From Bacillota bacterium (GTDB lineage: Bacteria; Bacillota; Clostridia; Peptostreptococcales; Anaerovoracaceae), in the NCBI GenBank assembly GCA_030535715.1, contig JAUNRL010000032.1:3018-8419 (forward strand): a stretch of 5,402 bases of DNA, in the 5' to 3' direction. Below the pieces are notes generated by a model. The model had not been told where the DNA came from, did not search any database, and was given only the letters and a program-made list of their open reading frames with translations. Of this stretch, positions 1-5,402 are shown in pieces. A program made the position numbers and the translations under genes. Each line of letters begins with the position of its first letter. Position 1 is the first letter of the stretch.

Positions 1-511
1 CGCCGCCGACTACAGCTGCCACACACATGGCCAGGTTCAGCTCCGCCGAATCGGAGACATTGACGGCGATGGGGGTCAGAACGGAAATGGTTCCGCAGGA
101 TGTGCCCATGGCCATGGAGATGATGCAGGCGATGACGAACAGACCGGGAATGGCGAGGTTCGATGGAATGATGTTCAGCATCATGTGCGTTGTACTCTCC
201 GCGCCTCCTCCCGCGCTGGCCACGCCGCTGAATGCGCCAGCCAGCAGGAAAATGAACAGCATGATGGTGATGTTCTCATCGCCGATGCCTCTGGCACAGG
301 CCCGGATCTTGTCATCAAAGGGCAGTTCCTTGTTCTGTAGAAAGGCAACGGCCAGCGCGATCATAAAGGCGACAACGACAGAGATGACATAGAATCCCAT
401 GCCGCCTTCCGGGGGATTGATGTACTCATAGTAGATGCCGCTTCCCAGATAGACGATCAGGAAGATGATAATCGGCAGCAGGGCCAGACTGTTCGGTTGT
501 TTTTTGTCCAT
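1..511 (-). CDS. nhaC: NhaC-family Na+/H+ antiporter, N-terminal part (truncated by window edge)
   Basis: This reads as the first 170 residues of a polytopic inner-membrane antiporter that would exchange Na+ for H+ (some relatives exchange other ions or amine/acid solutes). Translation starts at the ATG at 511-509 (MDKKQPNSLALLPIIIFLIV) and stays open to the left edge, so the 3' part is missing; NhaC proteins are usually about 450-500 residues. Hydrophobic segments lie at roughly residues 9-27, 38-58, 82-105 and 118-138, with a fifth starting near 158. The stretch MGTSCGTISVLTPIA (about 135-149) resembles the conserved MGTS-GT motif of NhaC proteins. An SD-like GAGGAG lies at 527-522, 10 bases before the ATG. 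The gene starts 19 bases after the racemase stop and is surely co-transcribed with it. In ornithine-fermenting clostridia an nhaC gene is, from memory, found with the ornithine racemase gene. The family call is firm; the exact substrate is not. Confidence 0.85.
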   Translation of the reverse strand, partial: MDKKQPNSLALLPIIIFLIVYLGSGIYYEYINPPEGGMGFYVISVVVAFMIALAVAFLQNKELPFDDKIRACARGIGDENITIMLFIFLLAGAFSGVASAGGGAESTTHMMLNIIPSNLAIPGLFVIACIISMAMGTSCGTISVLTPIAVNVSDSAELNLAMCVAAVVGG

Positions 512-530
512 AGTTTATCTGCTCCTCTTC

Positions 531-1625
531 TCAAATGTATACTTTTTTCACGTTATCCGAATTGGTCAGATAGACGATGGTTGCATATTTGATGTCGAAT
601 TCGACAACGTCACCAACCTTCAGATCCCGCTCGGCATCCTCGATGTCGAGGATGGTGTGGTCGCTGGAAGCGCCCAGAACCTGTGCTCCCTTTTCGCAGC
701 AGATCAGCTCGTCGGGATCGCCGTAGTCACATTTGCCTATGCCCAGAAGGGCGCGTCGGCGCATACCCCGGTTCTTGTACTGAATCCGGTGGCCGAAAGC
801 GTCAAAGCCGATTTCGCCCACGGGATGGGAGGGCTTGGTCTTGACCTCGATGACCTCTGCCCGCAGCTTGAAAACATCCTGATGCAGATGATGATGATCG
901 TGCCCGTAGAGATGGGGGAGATCATAGGCCAGCAGAATGCCCTCACCGATGCGGAGCATGTTGATCCGGGACGGGAGATTTCCGTCGTCGATGCGCATGA
1001 GAGAGCTGGTGGCGCCGCCGGAGATGATCTCCAGCTCACGGCCGATTCTCTCCTCGATGCGTTCGGCGATGTCCACCAGTTCCTGCAGCTTTTCCGGTGT
1101 GGGCAGCAGGGAGCCGTAGCAGCCGACGTTGACGCCGACACCGGCCAGGTGCAGGTTGTGAAGATCGTTCTCCACCATGACGGCAACTTCGACCAATTCG
1201 TCCTTGTCCCAGAAACCTTCCCGCAGGTCACCGCAGTCGGCCATGAGAATAACGCTGTGTTCCTTATCCTGAATCCGGGCCTGGGCGTTAAGGGCCTTGA
1301 GCACGGTTACTTCGCTGTTCAGGCTAATGTCGCAGATGCGGACGATGTCCTCCGCTTCGCTGAGCATGGGGACGCGGACCATCATCAGCGGCGCCTGGAT
1401 GCCCATTTCCCGAAGGGGAGCCAGCTGCTCCAGCCGGGAGGAGCCGATGTAAGCGCAGCCCGCCCGCTCGTACTGCATGGCGCAGGGTCCCAGTCCGGTG
1501 CATCCCTTGATGATGCCGGCGATCTCTACCCCCTGATCGCGGCAGGCCATCTGCACGGTATCGATGTTGCTCTTGAGTTTCTGCAGGTCAACGACCAGCT
1601 TCGGGTAACCCGGTTTCTTGTACAT
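531..1625 (-). CDS. orr: PLP-dependent alanine/ornithine racemase-family enzyme (Orr-like)
   Basis: This cytoplasmic fold-type III PLP enzyme is predicted to racemise an amino acid, most likely L-/D-ornithine by resemblance to the clostridial ornithine racemase, which feeds D-ornithine to ornithine 4,5-aminomutase. It is 364 residues long, full length for the family. Visible features are the N-terminal PKLVVDLQKLKSN strand/helix, the probable Schiff-base lysine K40 in AGIIKG, NSEVTVLKALN (103-113), DLREGFW (133-139), GVGVNVGCYG (162-171), the phosphate-binding-like SGGATSS (202-208), LRIGEGILL (224-232) and the C-terminal LGASSDHTILD (317-327). A histidine-rich stretch, HLYGHDHHHLHQD (238-250), is unusual. 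The ATG at 1625 follows GAGG at 1635-1632 with a 6-base gap. It lies 61 bases downstream of the Cys-protein stop and 19 bases before nhaC, so an operon is likely. Related proteins are annotated as alanine racemase or YhfX-like; substrate specificity cannot be read from the sequence. Confidence 0.85.
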   Translation of the reverse strand: MYKKPGYPKLVVDLQKLKSNIDTVQMACRDQGVEIAGIIKGCTGLGPCAMQYERAGCAYIGSSRLEQLAPLREMGIQAPLMMVRVPMLSEAEDIVRICDISLNSEVTVLKALNAQARIQDKEHSVILMADCGDLREGFWDKDELVEVAVMVENDLHNLHLAGVGVNVGCYGSLLPTPEKLQELVDIAERIEERIGRELEIISGGATSSLMRIDDGNLPSRINMLRIGEGILLAYDLPHLYGHDHHHLHQDVFKLRAEVIEVKTKPSHPVGEIGFDAFGHRIQYKNRGMRRRALLGIGKCDYGDPDELICCEKGAQVLGASSDHTILDIEDAERDLKVGDVVEFDIKYATIVYLTNSDNVKKVYI

Positions 1626-1626
1626 C

Positions 1627-1686
1627 TCATTCCTCGCTTTCGATTGTTTTCGGCCGACGCTGTTGTCGTGCCGTTTCTGCTGCGGA
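1627..1686 (-). other. Open frame continuing past the Cys-protein TAA to the racemase start
   Basis: After the TAA at 1689-1687 the same frame stays open for 19 codons (SAAETARQQRRPKTIESEE) and ends in TGA at 1629-1627, one base before the racemase ATG. The start of this stretch has the same Ala/Glu/Arg/Gln flavour as the protein's own tail. It may be a former coding tail cut by a nonsense change, or simply a 61-base spacer that is open by chance. The racemase SD (GAGG, 1635-1632) lies inside it. Confidence 0.35.
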
Positions 1687-2325
1687 TTATTCCGCCTGCC
1701 TCGCGGAGGCCTGTGCTGCCCCCTCTTTGGTGGCTTTTCGGGCGGTTTCCTTCGCCGCTTCTTTTCTCGCGGCTTCTTCGAAGACTGCGTCGAATTCCCC
1801 GTTCAGATAGCGGCCCACCAGTTCGGCGGCGTCTTCCACGCAGCCGTTGCAGCTGCGGAGAACCTTCTTCGTATCAACGCCCTTCAGCTGGCGGCAGATC
1901 ACCGATCCGTTTTTCTCTTCAAAGCGGCGGATCAGTTCTTTGGCTGCCCGATAGCTTCTTTTCTTGGAGGCGGGGTTGTCCAGATTGCCGTCGGATTCCT
2001 TCATGCCAACGACAGCAGCCATGGCGGAAACGGCTCCGCAGGTTTCCATGGAACCCATACCGAAGCCAAAACCTTCCATCAGCTGAAAGACCTCCTTTTC
2101 ATTCCGCCCCAGCCGCTCGCAGAAAGAGCAGGCAACGGCCTGGGCGCAGTTGTATTTTTTATGGTGCCGCGCCACGGCATGGATCGCGTCGGGATTGTCG
2201 GAGCGGGGCTCCTTTGGTTTGGCAGGAACCACAGCTGCTGCCGGTGCCGTCGCTTTTGTCGTTACGGCCGGTACTGCGCCCGCCGCAGATGTTTCCGCAG
2301 CCGGTGTTGCCTTTGCATCGCTCAT
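1687..2325 (-). CDS. C_GCAxxG_C_C-family putative redox-active protein with low-complexity tails
   Basis: This 212-residue protein contains a core (about 43-175) of the C_GCAxxG_C_C family, small putative redox proteins of about 140 residues with four conserved cysteines and often found near transporter genes. Their biochemical role is not established. The core shows YNCAQAVACSF (C60, C66), GFGFGMGSMETCGAVSAM (C96), ICRQLKG (C144) and SCNGC (C159, C162). The family CGAxxG motif here reads CGAVSA, so its last glycine is alanine. The extra length comes from an Ala/Pro/Thr/Val-rich N-terminus (1-42) and an Ala/Lys/Glu-rich C-terminus (about 184-212), both probably disordered. No signal peptide or membrane segment is visible. 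The start is well supported: GGAGGT at 2336-2331 lies 5 bases before the ATG. The ATG overlaps the upstream oxidoreductase stop as ATGA, so the two are probably translationally coupled and may work as a redox pair (inference). Confidence 0.8.
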   Translation of the reverse strand: MSDAKATPAAETSAAGAVPAVTTKATAPAAAVVPAKPKEPRSDNPDAIHAVARHHKKYNCAQAVACSFCERLGRNEKEVFQLMEGFGFGMGSMETCGAVSAMAAVVGMKESDGNLDNPASKKRSYRAAKELIRRFEEKNGSVICRQLKGVDTKKVLRSCNGCVEDAAELVGRYLNGEFDAVFEEAARKEAAKETARKATKEGAAQASARQAE

Positions 2326-2336
2326 TTCTTACCTCC
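2322..2336 (-). promoter_or_regulatory. ATGA stop/start overlap with strong SD (translational coupling)
   Basis: GGAGGT (2336-2331) lies within the last codons of the oxidoreductase gene (encoding YGGKK). It is followed after 5 bases by ATGA, in which ATG (2325-2323) starts the Cys protein and TGA (2324-2322) ends the oxidoreductase. This is a classic arrangement for coupled translation and roughly matched synthesis of both proteins. Confidence 0.8.
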
Positions 2337-3713
2337 GTATTTCTTTGCCAGGATCCGGGCGACGTAGACGCCGCTGGCGGAGGCCTGGGACAGGGAGTGG
2401 GTTACGCCGGAGCCGTCGCCCAGGGCGTAGAGCCCGGGGATCTTCGTCTCCAGATGCTCGTCCACATCCACCTTGGAATTATAGAATTTGACTTCGACGC
2501 CGTAAAGGAGGGTGTCCTCGTTGGCGGTGCCCGGAGCAATCTTGTCCAGGGCATAGATCATCTCGATGATGCTGTCCAGCTGCCGCTTGGGGATGACCAG
2601 AGAAAGATCTCCCGGAGTGGCTTTCAGGGTGGGCCGGGTGAAGCACTTCTTCATCCGGCGGTCGCTGGAGCGGCGTCCCTTGACCAGATCGCCGAAGCGC
2701 TGCAGCAGTACGCCGCCGCCCAGCATGTTGGACAGGCGGGCGATGGATTCACCGTACTCGTTGCTGTCCCGGAAGGGCTCGGTGAAATTATTGGACACCA
2801 GCAGGGCGAAGTTGGTGTTCTCCGTCTGCAGGGCAGGATCCGCATAGCTGTGGCCGTTGACCGTAACGATGCCGTTGGTGTTCTCCGAGACGACTTCTCC
2901 GTAGGGATTCATGCAGAAGGTCCGGACCATATCGTTGTACTTGTCCGTCTTGTAGACGATCTTGCTTTCGTAGACGTCATCGGTAATGCGTTTGAAGATT
3001 TCTGCGGGAAGCTCCACCCGCACGCCGATGTCCACCCGGGTCTTTTTCTGCTGGATCCCCATTTTGTCGCAGATGCCGGAAACCCACTTGGAGCCGGAGC
3101 GGCCGGTGGCCATGACCAGATCCTTGCAGTGGAAAGCATCGCCTTTGTTCGTCAGCACCGTGAAGGTTCCGTCTTCCTCGCGAATCACGTCTTCGATGGT
3201 GGTGTGGAACTGCATGCTGATCTTTTCCCGGCTGTAGTCGAACATCTTGCTCAGGATGTTCACGTTGCGGTCGGTGCCCAGGTGGCGAACCTTGGCTTCC
3301 AGCAGGTGCAGGTCATTCTTCAGGCACTCGGTCTTCAGGGACGAGCTCGCCGTGGAAAAGAGCTTGGCGTCTGCTCCGCCCATGCTGCAGAGAACTTCGT
3401 CCACGTACTCCATCAGAGCCATGGCTTTCTCGGTGCCTACGTAGTTATGCAGGTCGCCGCCGAACTGAGTGGTGATGTTGTACTTGCCGTCGGACAGGGT
3501 ACCCGCCCCGCCGTAGCCGTTCATGATGTGGCAGGGATCGCATTTGACGCAGGTGCTCACTTTGCCGGCTTTGATGGGGCAGATCCGATCCTCCAGCCGG
3601 CTGCCCTTATCCAGGATCAGCACGCTGGCGCCGATGTCCAGCTTCGCCAGTTCGTAGGCGATGAAGACGCCGGCCGCACCGGCGCCGACAACGATGATGT
3701 CGTATTGTTTCAT
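2322..3713 (-). CDS. NAD(P)/FAD-dependent oxidoreductase (COG2509-type FAD dehydrogenase)
   Basis: This cytoplasmic flavoprotein of 463 residues belongs to a family whose substrate is unknown. The N-terminus MKQYDIIVVGAGAAG carries the FAD-binding GxGxxG (residues 10-15), with an acidic residue at D35 near the end of the second strand. A Cys cluster follows: C45 (CPIKAGK) and C55-x2-C58-x2-C61 (CVKCDPC), directly before NGYGGAGTLSDGKYN (65-79); this arrangement is characteristic of the COG2509 group. Later blocks are ATGRSG (202-207), RTFCMNPYGEVV (264-275), NNFTEPF (308-314), RLSNMLGGGVLLQR (326-339) and the C-terminal FAD-contact motif GLYALGDGSG (427-436). The start is placed at the ATG at 3713 because AAGAGGT (3727-3721) precedes it by 7 bases and the dinucleotide fold begins at once. 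An in-frame ATG at 3812 would add 33 residues but has no SD. The 3' end overlaps the Cys protein by 4 bases. An oxidoreductase role is firm; the reaction is not. Confidence 0.85.
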   Translation of the reverse strand: MKQYDIIVVGAGAAGVFIAYELAKLDIGASVLILDKGSRLEDRICPIKAGKVSTCVKCDPCHIMNGYGGAGTLSDGKYNITTQFGGDLHNYVGTEKAMALMEYVDEVLCSMGGADAKLFSTASSSLKTECLKNDLHLLEAKVRHLGTDRNVNILSKMFDYSREKISMQFHTTIEDVIREEDGTFTVLTNKGDAFHCKDLVMATGRSGSKWVSGICDKMGIQQKKTRVDIGVRVELPAEIFKRITDDVYESKIVYKTDKYNDMVRTFCMNPYGEVVSENTNGIVTVNGHSYADPALQTENTNFALLVSNNFTEPFRDSNEYGESIARLSNMLGGGVLLQRFGDLVKGRRSSDRRMKKCFTRPTLKATPGDLSLVIPKRQLDSIIEMIYALDKIAPGTANEDTLLYGVEVKFYNSKVDVDEHLETKIPGLYALGDGSGVTHSLSQASASGVYVARILAKKYGGKK

Positions 3714-3720
3714 TTGATTA

Positions 3721-3736
3721 ACCTCTTTTCTCCTTT
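3721..3736 (-). promoter_or_regulatory. Ribosome binding site that sets the oxidoreductase start
   Basis: Read on the minus strand, AAAGGAGA (3736-3729) and then AAGAGGT (3727-3721) stand before the ATG at 3713. The nearer one has a 7-base spacing. Two SD-like blocks in tandem here, and none before the in-frame ATG at 3812, favour the shorter 463-residue protein. Confidence 0.7.
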
Positions 3737-3768
3737 CTATTCGGAAGGGGATGTCCTCCATGTAATCG

Positions 3769-3792
3769 AAGAGAGCCCATGTGTTCTCTCTC
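3769..3792 (-). other. Possible leader hairpin upstream of the oxidoreductase operon
   Basis: On the minus strand GAGAGAG (3792-3786) and CTCTCTT (3775-3769) can pair over 7 positions (one G-U) around a 10-base loop. It lies 55 bases before the oxidoreductase start. The arms are simple GA/CT repeats, so the pairing could be fortuitous. No known riboswitch or attenuator pattern is recognisable. Confidence 0.2.
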
Positions 3793-3847
3793 GTGTGCCT
3801 CATATCATCCATCGGATCTGAGTTTTCGGTGTAAGCTGTCAGAGGAG

Positions 3848-3866
3848 GCCGATCGCTCCGATCAGC
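3848..3866 (-). terminator. Short hairpin overlapping the murE stop codon, no T-tract (weak terminator candidate)
   Basis: On the minus strand GCTGATCG (3866-3859), loop GAG and CGATCGGC (3855-3848) can form an 8-base-pair stem with one G-U pair; the murE TGA lies in the left arm. No run of T follows (next is CTCCTCTGACAG), so intrinsic termination is doubtful. The three-base loop also makes it strained. It may be a chance palindrome or a 3'-end protecting structure. Confidence 0.2.
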
Positions 3867-5402
3867 TCCCTTCTTCCGCCAGCTCTTCGAGGACCTCTGT
3901 AATCAGCACCCGCTCGTCCATGTCATGCTTGACGCCATTGAGCTCCTGGTAGGTTTCATGTCCCTTGCCGGCGCAGATGATGATGTCGCCCGGTTTGCCG
4001 TGCTCAATGGCGTAGCGGATGGCCTCCTTGCGGTCGATGATTTCCACATATTTGCCGTCGGTCTTCCTGATGCCGGTTTTGATATCGTCGATGATGGCCT
4101 GAGGGTCTTCATTTCTCGGATTGTCCGAGGTGATGATGGTCAGATCCGCCAGCCTGCCGGATACTTCGCCCATCTCAAAGCGACGGTCCCGCGCCCGGTT
4201 GCCGCCGCTGCCGAAGAGGGAAATCAGCCGGTGGGGGCGGTATTCCCGCAGGGTCGTCAGCAGGGATTCCAGGGCCATGGCGTTGTGGGCGTAGTCGATC
4301 ATCAGCGTGAAGTCGTCGCTGACCTTGATCAGCTCCACCCGGCCTTTGACCCGGATGTCCTTCAGAGCGGCCGTGATGTCCGTCGGGCTGACGCTGAAGT
4401 GGCGGCAGATGGCAATGGCCGTCAGGGAATTGTAGACGCTGAACCTGCCGGGGATGTCGACTTCCACGGGAAAGTCCATGAGGCCGCGGACATGATAGGA
4501 GATCCCCAGGGTTCCCTGCCCGCGGACCAGCTGCATGTTTTCCGCGCGAAGATCCGCCTCAGGGCTTAAGCCGTAGGTTTCCAGCTTACAGGTCGCACCT
4601 TCGATGATCTGCCCGAAGTGGGGGTCGTCCCGGTTGACGATGCCCACCCGGCACTGATTGAGCAGCATCTTCTTGCAGGCCAGATAGTGCTCGAAATCCC
4701 GGTGTTCGTTGGGACCGATGTGATCCCGCTCGATGTTGGTGAAGATGCCGTAGTCGAAGGTAAATCCGGCCGTGCGGTGGAGCATGAAGCCCTGAGAAGA
4801 AGCCTCCATGACCACGCAGTCGCAGCCCGCGTCCGTCATCTCCCGGAAATACTTCTGCACGATATATGACTCCGGCGTGGTATTGGGCGCCGGATAGGTT
4901 TTATCTCCCACAATGGCCTCAATGGTGCCGATGAGACCCACCTTGTGGCCCGTTCGCTCCAGGATGGACTTCACCATGTAGGTCGTGGTGGTCTTGCCTT
5001 TGGTTCCGGTGATGCCGATGGTGGTCAGCTCCCGGGCCGGATGGCCGAACCAGGCGGCGCTGATGCAGGCCAGAGCATAGCGGCTGTTTTCCACGCGGAC
5101 GATGATGATGCCGGATTCGGCGGTTGGGGCTGGGGCCGTTTCCGCCGCTTCGTATTCCGTGCCTGCCGAATTCCAATCCGCAGCGGCGCGTCGGATTGCT
5201 TCGACATTCACATCCTGATCGACGACCAGGCAGGCGGCGCCGGCTCGGGCGACATCTTCTGCGACTGTGTGTCCGTCGAAGACGGCTCCCTTAATGCAGA
5301 CGAAAAGGCAACCCCTGCACGCTTTGCGGGAATCCATGATCACCGCGGAAATATCCGCATCGACCTGTGCGCCGGCATCCCCGCCGGTAATTACGGTGTA
5401 TT
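3862..5402 (-). CDS. murE: UDP-N-acetylmuramoyl-tripeptide synthetase MurE, 5' end cut by window edge
   Basis: MurE is the cytoplasmic ATP-dependent ligase adding the third stem-peptide residue to UDP-MurNAc-L-Ala-D-Glu. The frame is open to the right edge: upstream of the GTG at 5343 it still encodes 19 residues (YTVITGGDAGAQVDADISA) typical of the N-terminal domain before the conserved DSRK, so the true start lies outside the window. Counting from the GTG codon at 5343: DSRKACRGCLFV (4-15), P-loop GTKGKTTT (113-120), NTTPES (154-159), EASSQG (180-185), probable carbamylated lysine K224 (HYLACKKMLL), NRDD (237-240), DYAHN (350-354), GSGGNRARDRR (378-388), DNPR (407-410) and GKGHETYQ (459-466). 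DNPR is the signature for meso-diaminopimelate rather than L-lysine, suggesting EC 6.3.2.13. An Ala/Thr/Pro-rich insert of about 25 residues (around 55-78) separates the last part of the N-terminal domain. Stop TGA is at 3864-3862. Confidence 0.95.
   Translation of the reverse strand, partial: YTVITGGDAGAQVDADISAVIMDSRKACRGCLFVCIKGAVFDGHTVAEDVARAGAACLVVDQDVNVEAIRRAAADWNSAGTEYEAAETAPAPTAESGIIIVRVENSRYALACISAAWFGHPARELTTIGITGTKGKTTTTYMVKSILERTGHKVGLIGTIEAIVGDKTYPAPNTTPESYIVQKYFREMTDAGCDCVVMEASSQGFMLHRTAGFTFDYGIFTNIERDHIGPNEHRDFEHYLACKKMLLNQCRVGIVNRDDPHFGQIIEGATCKLETYGLSPEADLRAENMQLVRGQGTLGISYHVRGLMDFPVEVDIPGRFSVYNSLTAIAICRHFSVSPTDITAALKDIRVKGRVELIKVSDDFTLMIDYAHNAMALESLLTTLREYRPHRLISLFGSGGNRARDRRFEMGEVSGRLADLTIITSDNPRNEDPQAIIDDIKTGIRKTDGKYVEIIDRKEAIRYAIEHGKPGDIIICAGKGHETYQELNGVKHDMDERVLITEVLEELAEEGS

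Larger units (their letters stand above)
3714..3861 (-). other. Intergenic/leader region between murE and the oxidoreductase gene
   Basis: This 148-base gap is the largest non-coding stretch in the window and the most likely place for the promoter of the four-gene downstream operon. I see no convincing -35/-10 pair. It contains two short inverted repeats (listed separately) and ends with a purine-rich ribosome-binding stretch. The frame of the oxidoreductase is open through most of it, but no SD precedes the ATG at 3812, and the encoded residues show no recognisable motif. Whether murE transcription reads through into the operon cannot be decided from the sequence. Confidence 0.5.

Noticed and set aside
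27..392. Plus-strand open frame of 121 codons at the left edge
   Set aside because: It is antisense to nhaC; its Met-rich composition is produced by the opposite-strand ATC/CAT codons, and there is no motif.
876..914. GAT/ATG-type trinucleotide run as a DNA repeat element
   Set aside because: It is a short part of the racemase coding frame that encodes the His/Asp-rich loop; not a separate repeat feature.
1618..2367. Plus-strand open frame of 249 codons rich in Cys, Phe and Arg
   Set aside because: It covers the Cys-protein gene exactly in antisense, and its composition reflects Ala/Lys/Glu codons read backwards.
3714..3812. 33-residue N-terminal extension of the oxidoreductase from the ATG at 3812
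   Set aside because: No SD precedes that ATG, the FAD-binding fold starts directly at the internal Met, and a good SD with 7-base spacing stands before the ATG at 3713.
465..3821. Very long plus-strand open frame (1118 codons) spanning three genes
   Set aside because: It is antisense to the racemase, Cys-protein and oxidoreductase genes, all of which have clear family motifs and SD sites. In the racemase and oxidoreductase genes its codons are in exact register with the sense codons, so it is open because TTA, CTA and TCA are avoided there. Its protein is not recognisable and changes character at each gene border.
3714..3861. Sigma-70 promoter candidates such as TTACAC with a GATGAT or TATGAG box
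   Set aside because: Spacing and box quality are poor for every pair tried, so no promoter is called.
3925..4569. Plus-strand open frame of 214 codons
   Set aside because: It is antisense to murE in codon register; no family resemblance.
5341..5343. GTG at 5343 as the real murE start
   Set aside because: The frame stays open upstream and encodes residues typical of the MurE N-terminal domain, so this is an internal valine codon and the gene begins beyond the window.

Overview
The window is a compact bacterial segment in which every supported gene lies on the minus strand, so the genes read from right to left. The sequence is moderately GC-rich. The gene families present (a COG2509-type FAD dehydrogenase, a C_GCAxxG_C_C redox protein, an ornithine/alanine-racemase-family enzyme and an NhaC-type antiporter), together with a MurE carrying the meso-diaminopimelate signature, suggest an anaerobic, probably amino-acid-fermenting Clostridia-like Firmicute. 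A Synergistetes-like anaerobe is also possible. This taxonomic guess is inference from gene content, not from a marker gene.

Layout in transcription order. (1) 5402-3862: murE, UDP-MurNAc-tripeptide synthetase, with its N-terminus cut off by the right edge. (2) 3861-3714: a 148-base gap, the only sizeable intergenic space, with two small inverted repeats and a good ribosome binding site. (3) 3713-2322: a 463-residue FAD-dependent oxidoreductase with a Cys cluster. (4) 2325-1687: a 212-residue C_GCAxxG_C_C-type putative redox protein whose ATG overlaps the oxidoreductase stop (ATGA). (5) 1625-531: a PLP-dependent alanine/ornithine racemase-family enzyme. (6) 511-1: the first 170 residues of an NhaC-family Na+/H+ antiporter, cut off by the left edge.

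Genes 3 to 6 are tightly spaced (4-base overlap, 61-base gap, 19-base gap), each with a Shine-Dalgarno sequence, and look like one operon. The racemase-antiporter pair resembles part of the ornithine fermentation neighbourhood of clostridia, but no aminomutase or other pathway gene is visible here. The oxidoreductase and the Cys protein look like a translationally coupled redox pair. How that pair relates to the racemase and the antiporter is not known from the sequence and is the most interesting open question. murE is a housekeeping cell-wall gene that happens to lie upstream, or possibly shares transcription.

No RNA genes, mobile elements, CRISPR arrays or phage features were seen. The long open frames on the plus strand are antisense shadows of these genes.
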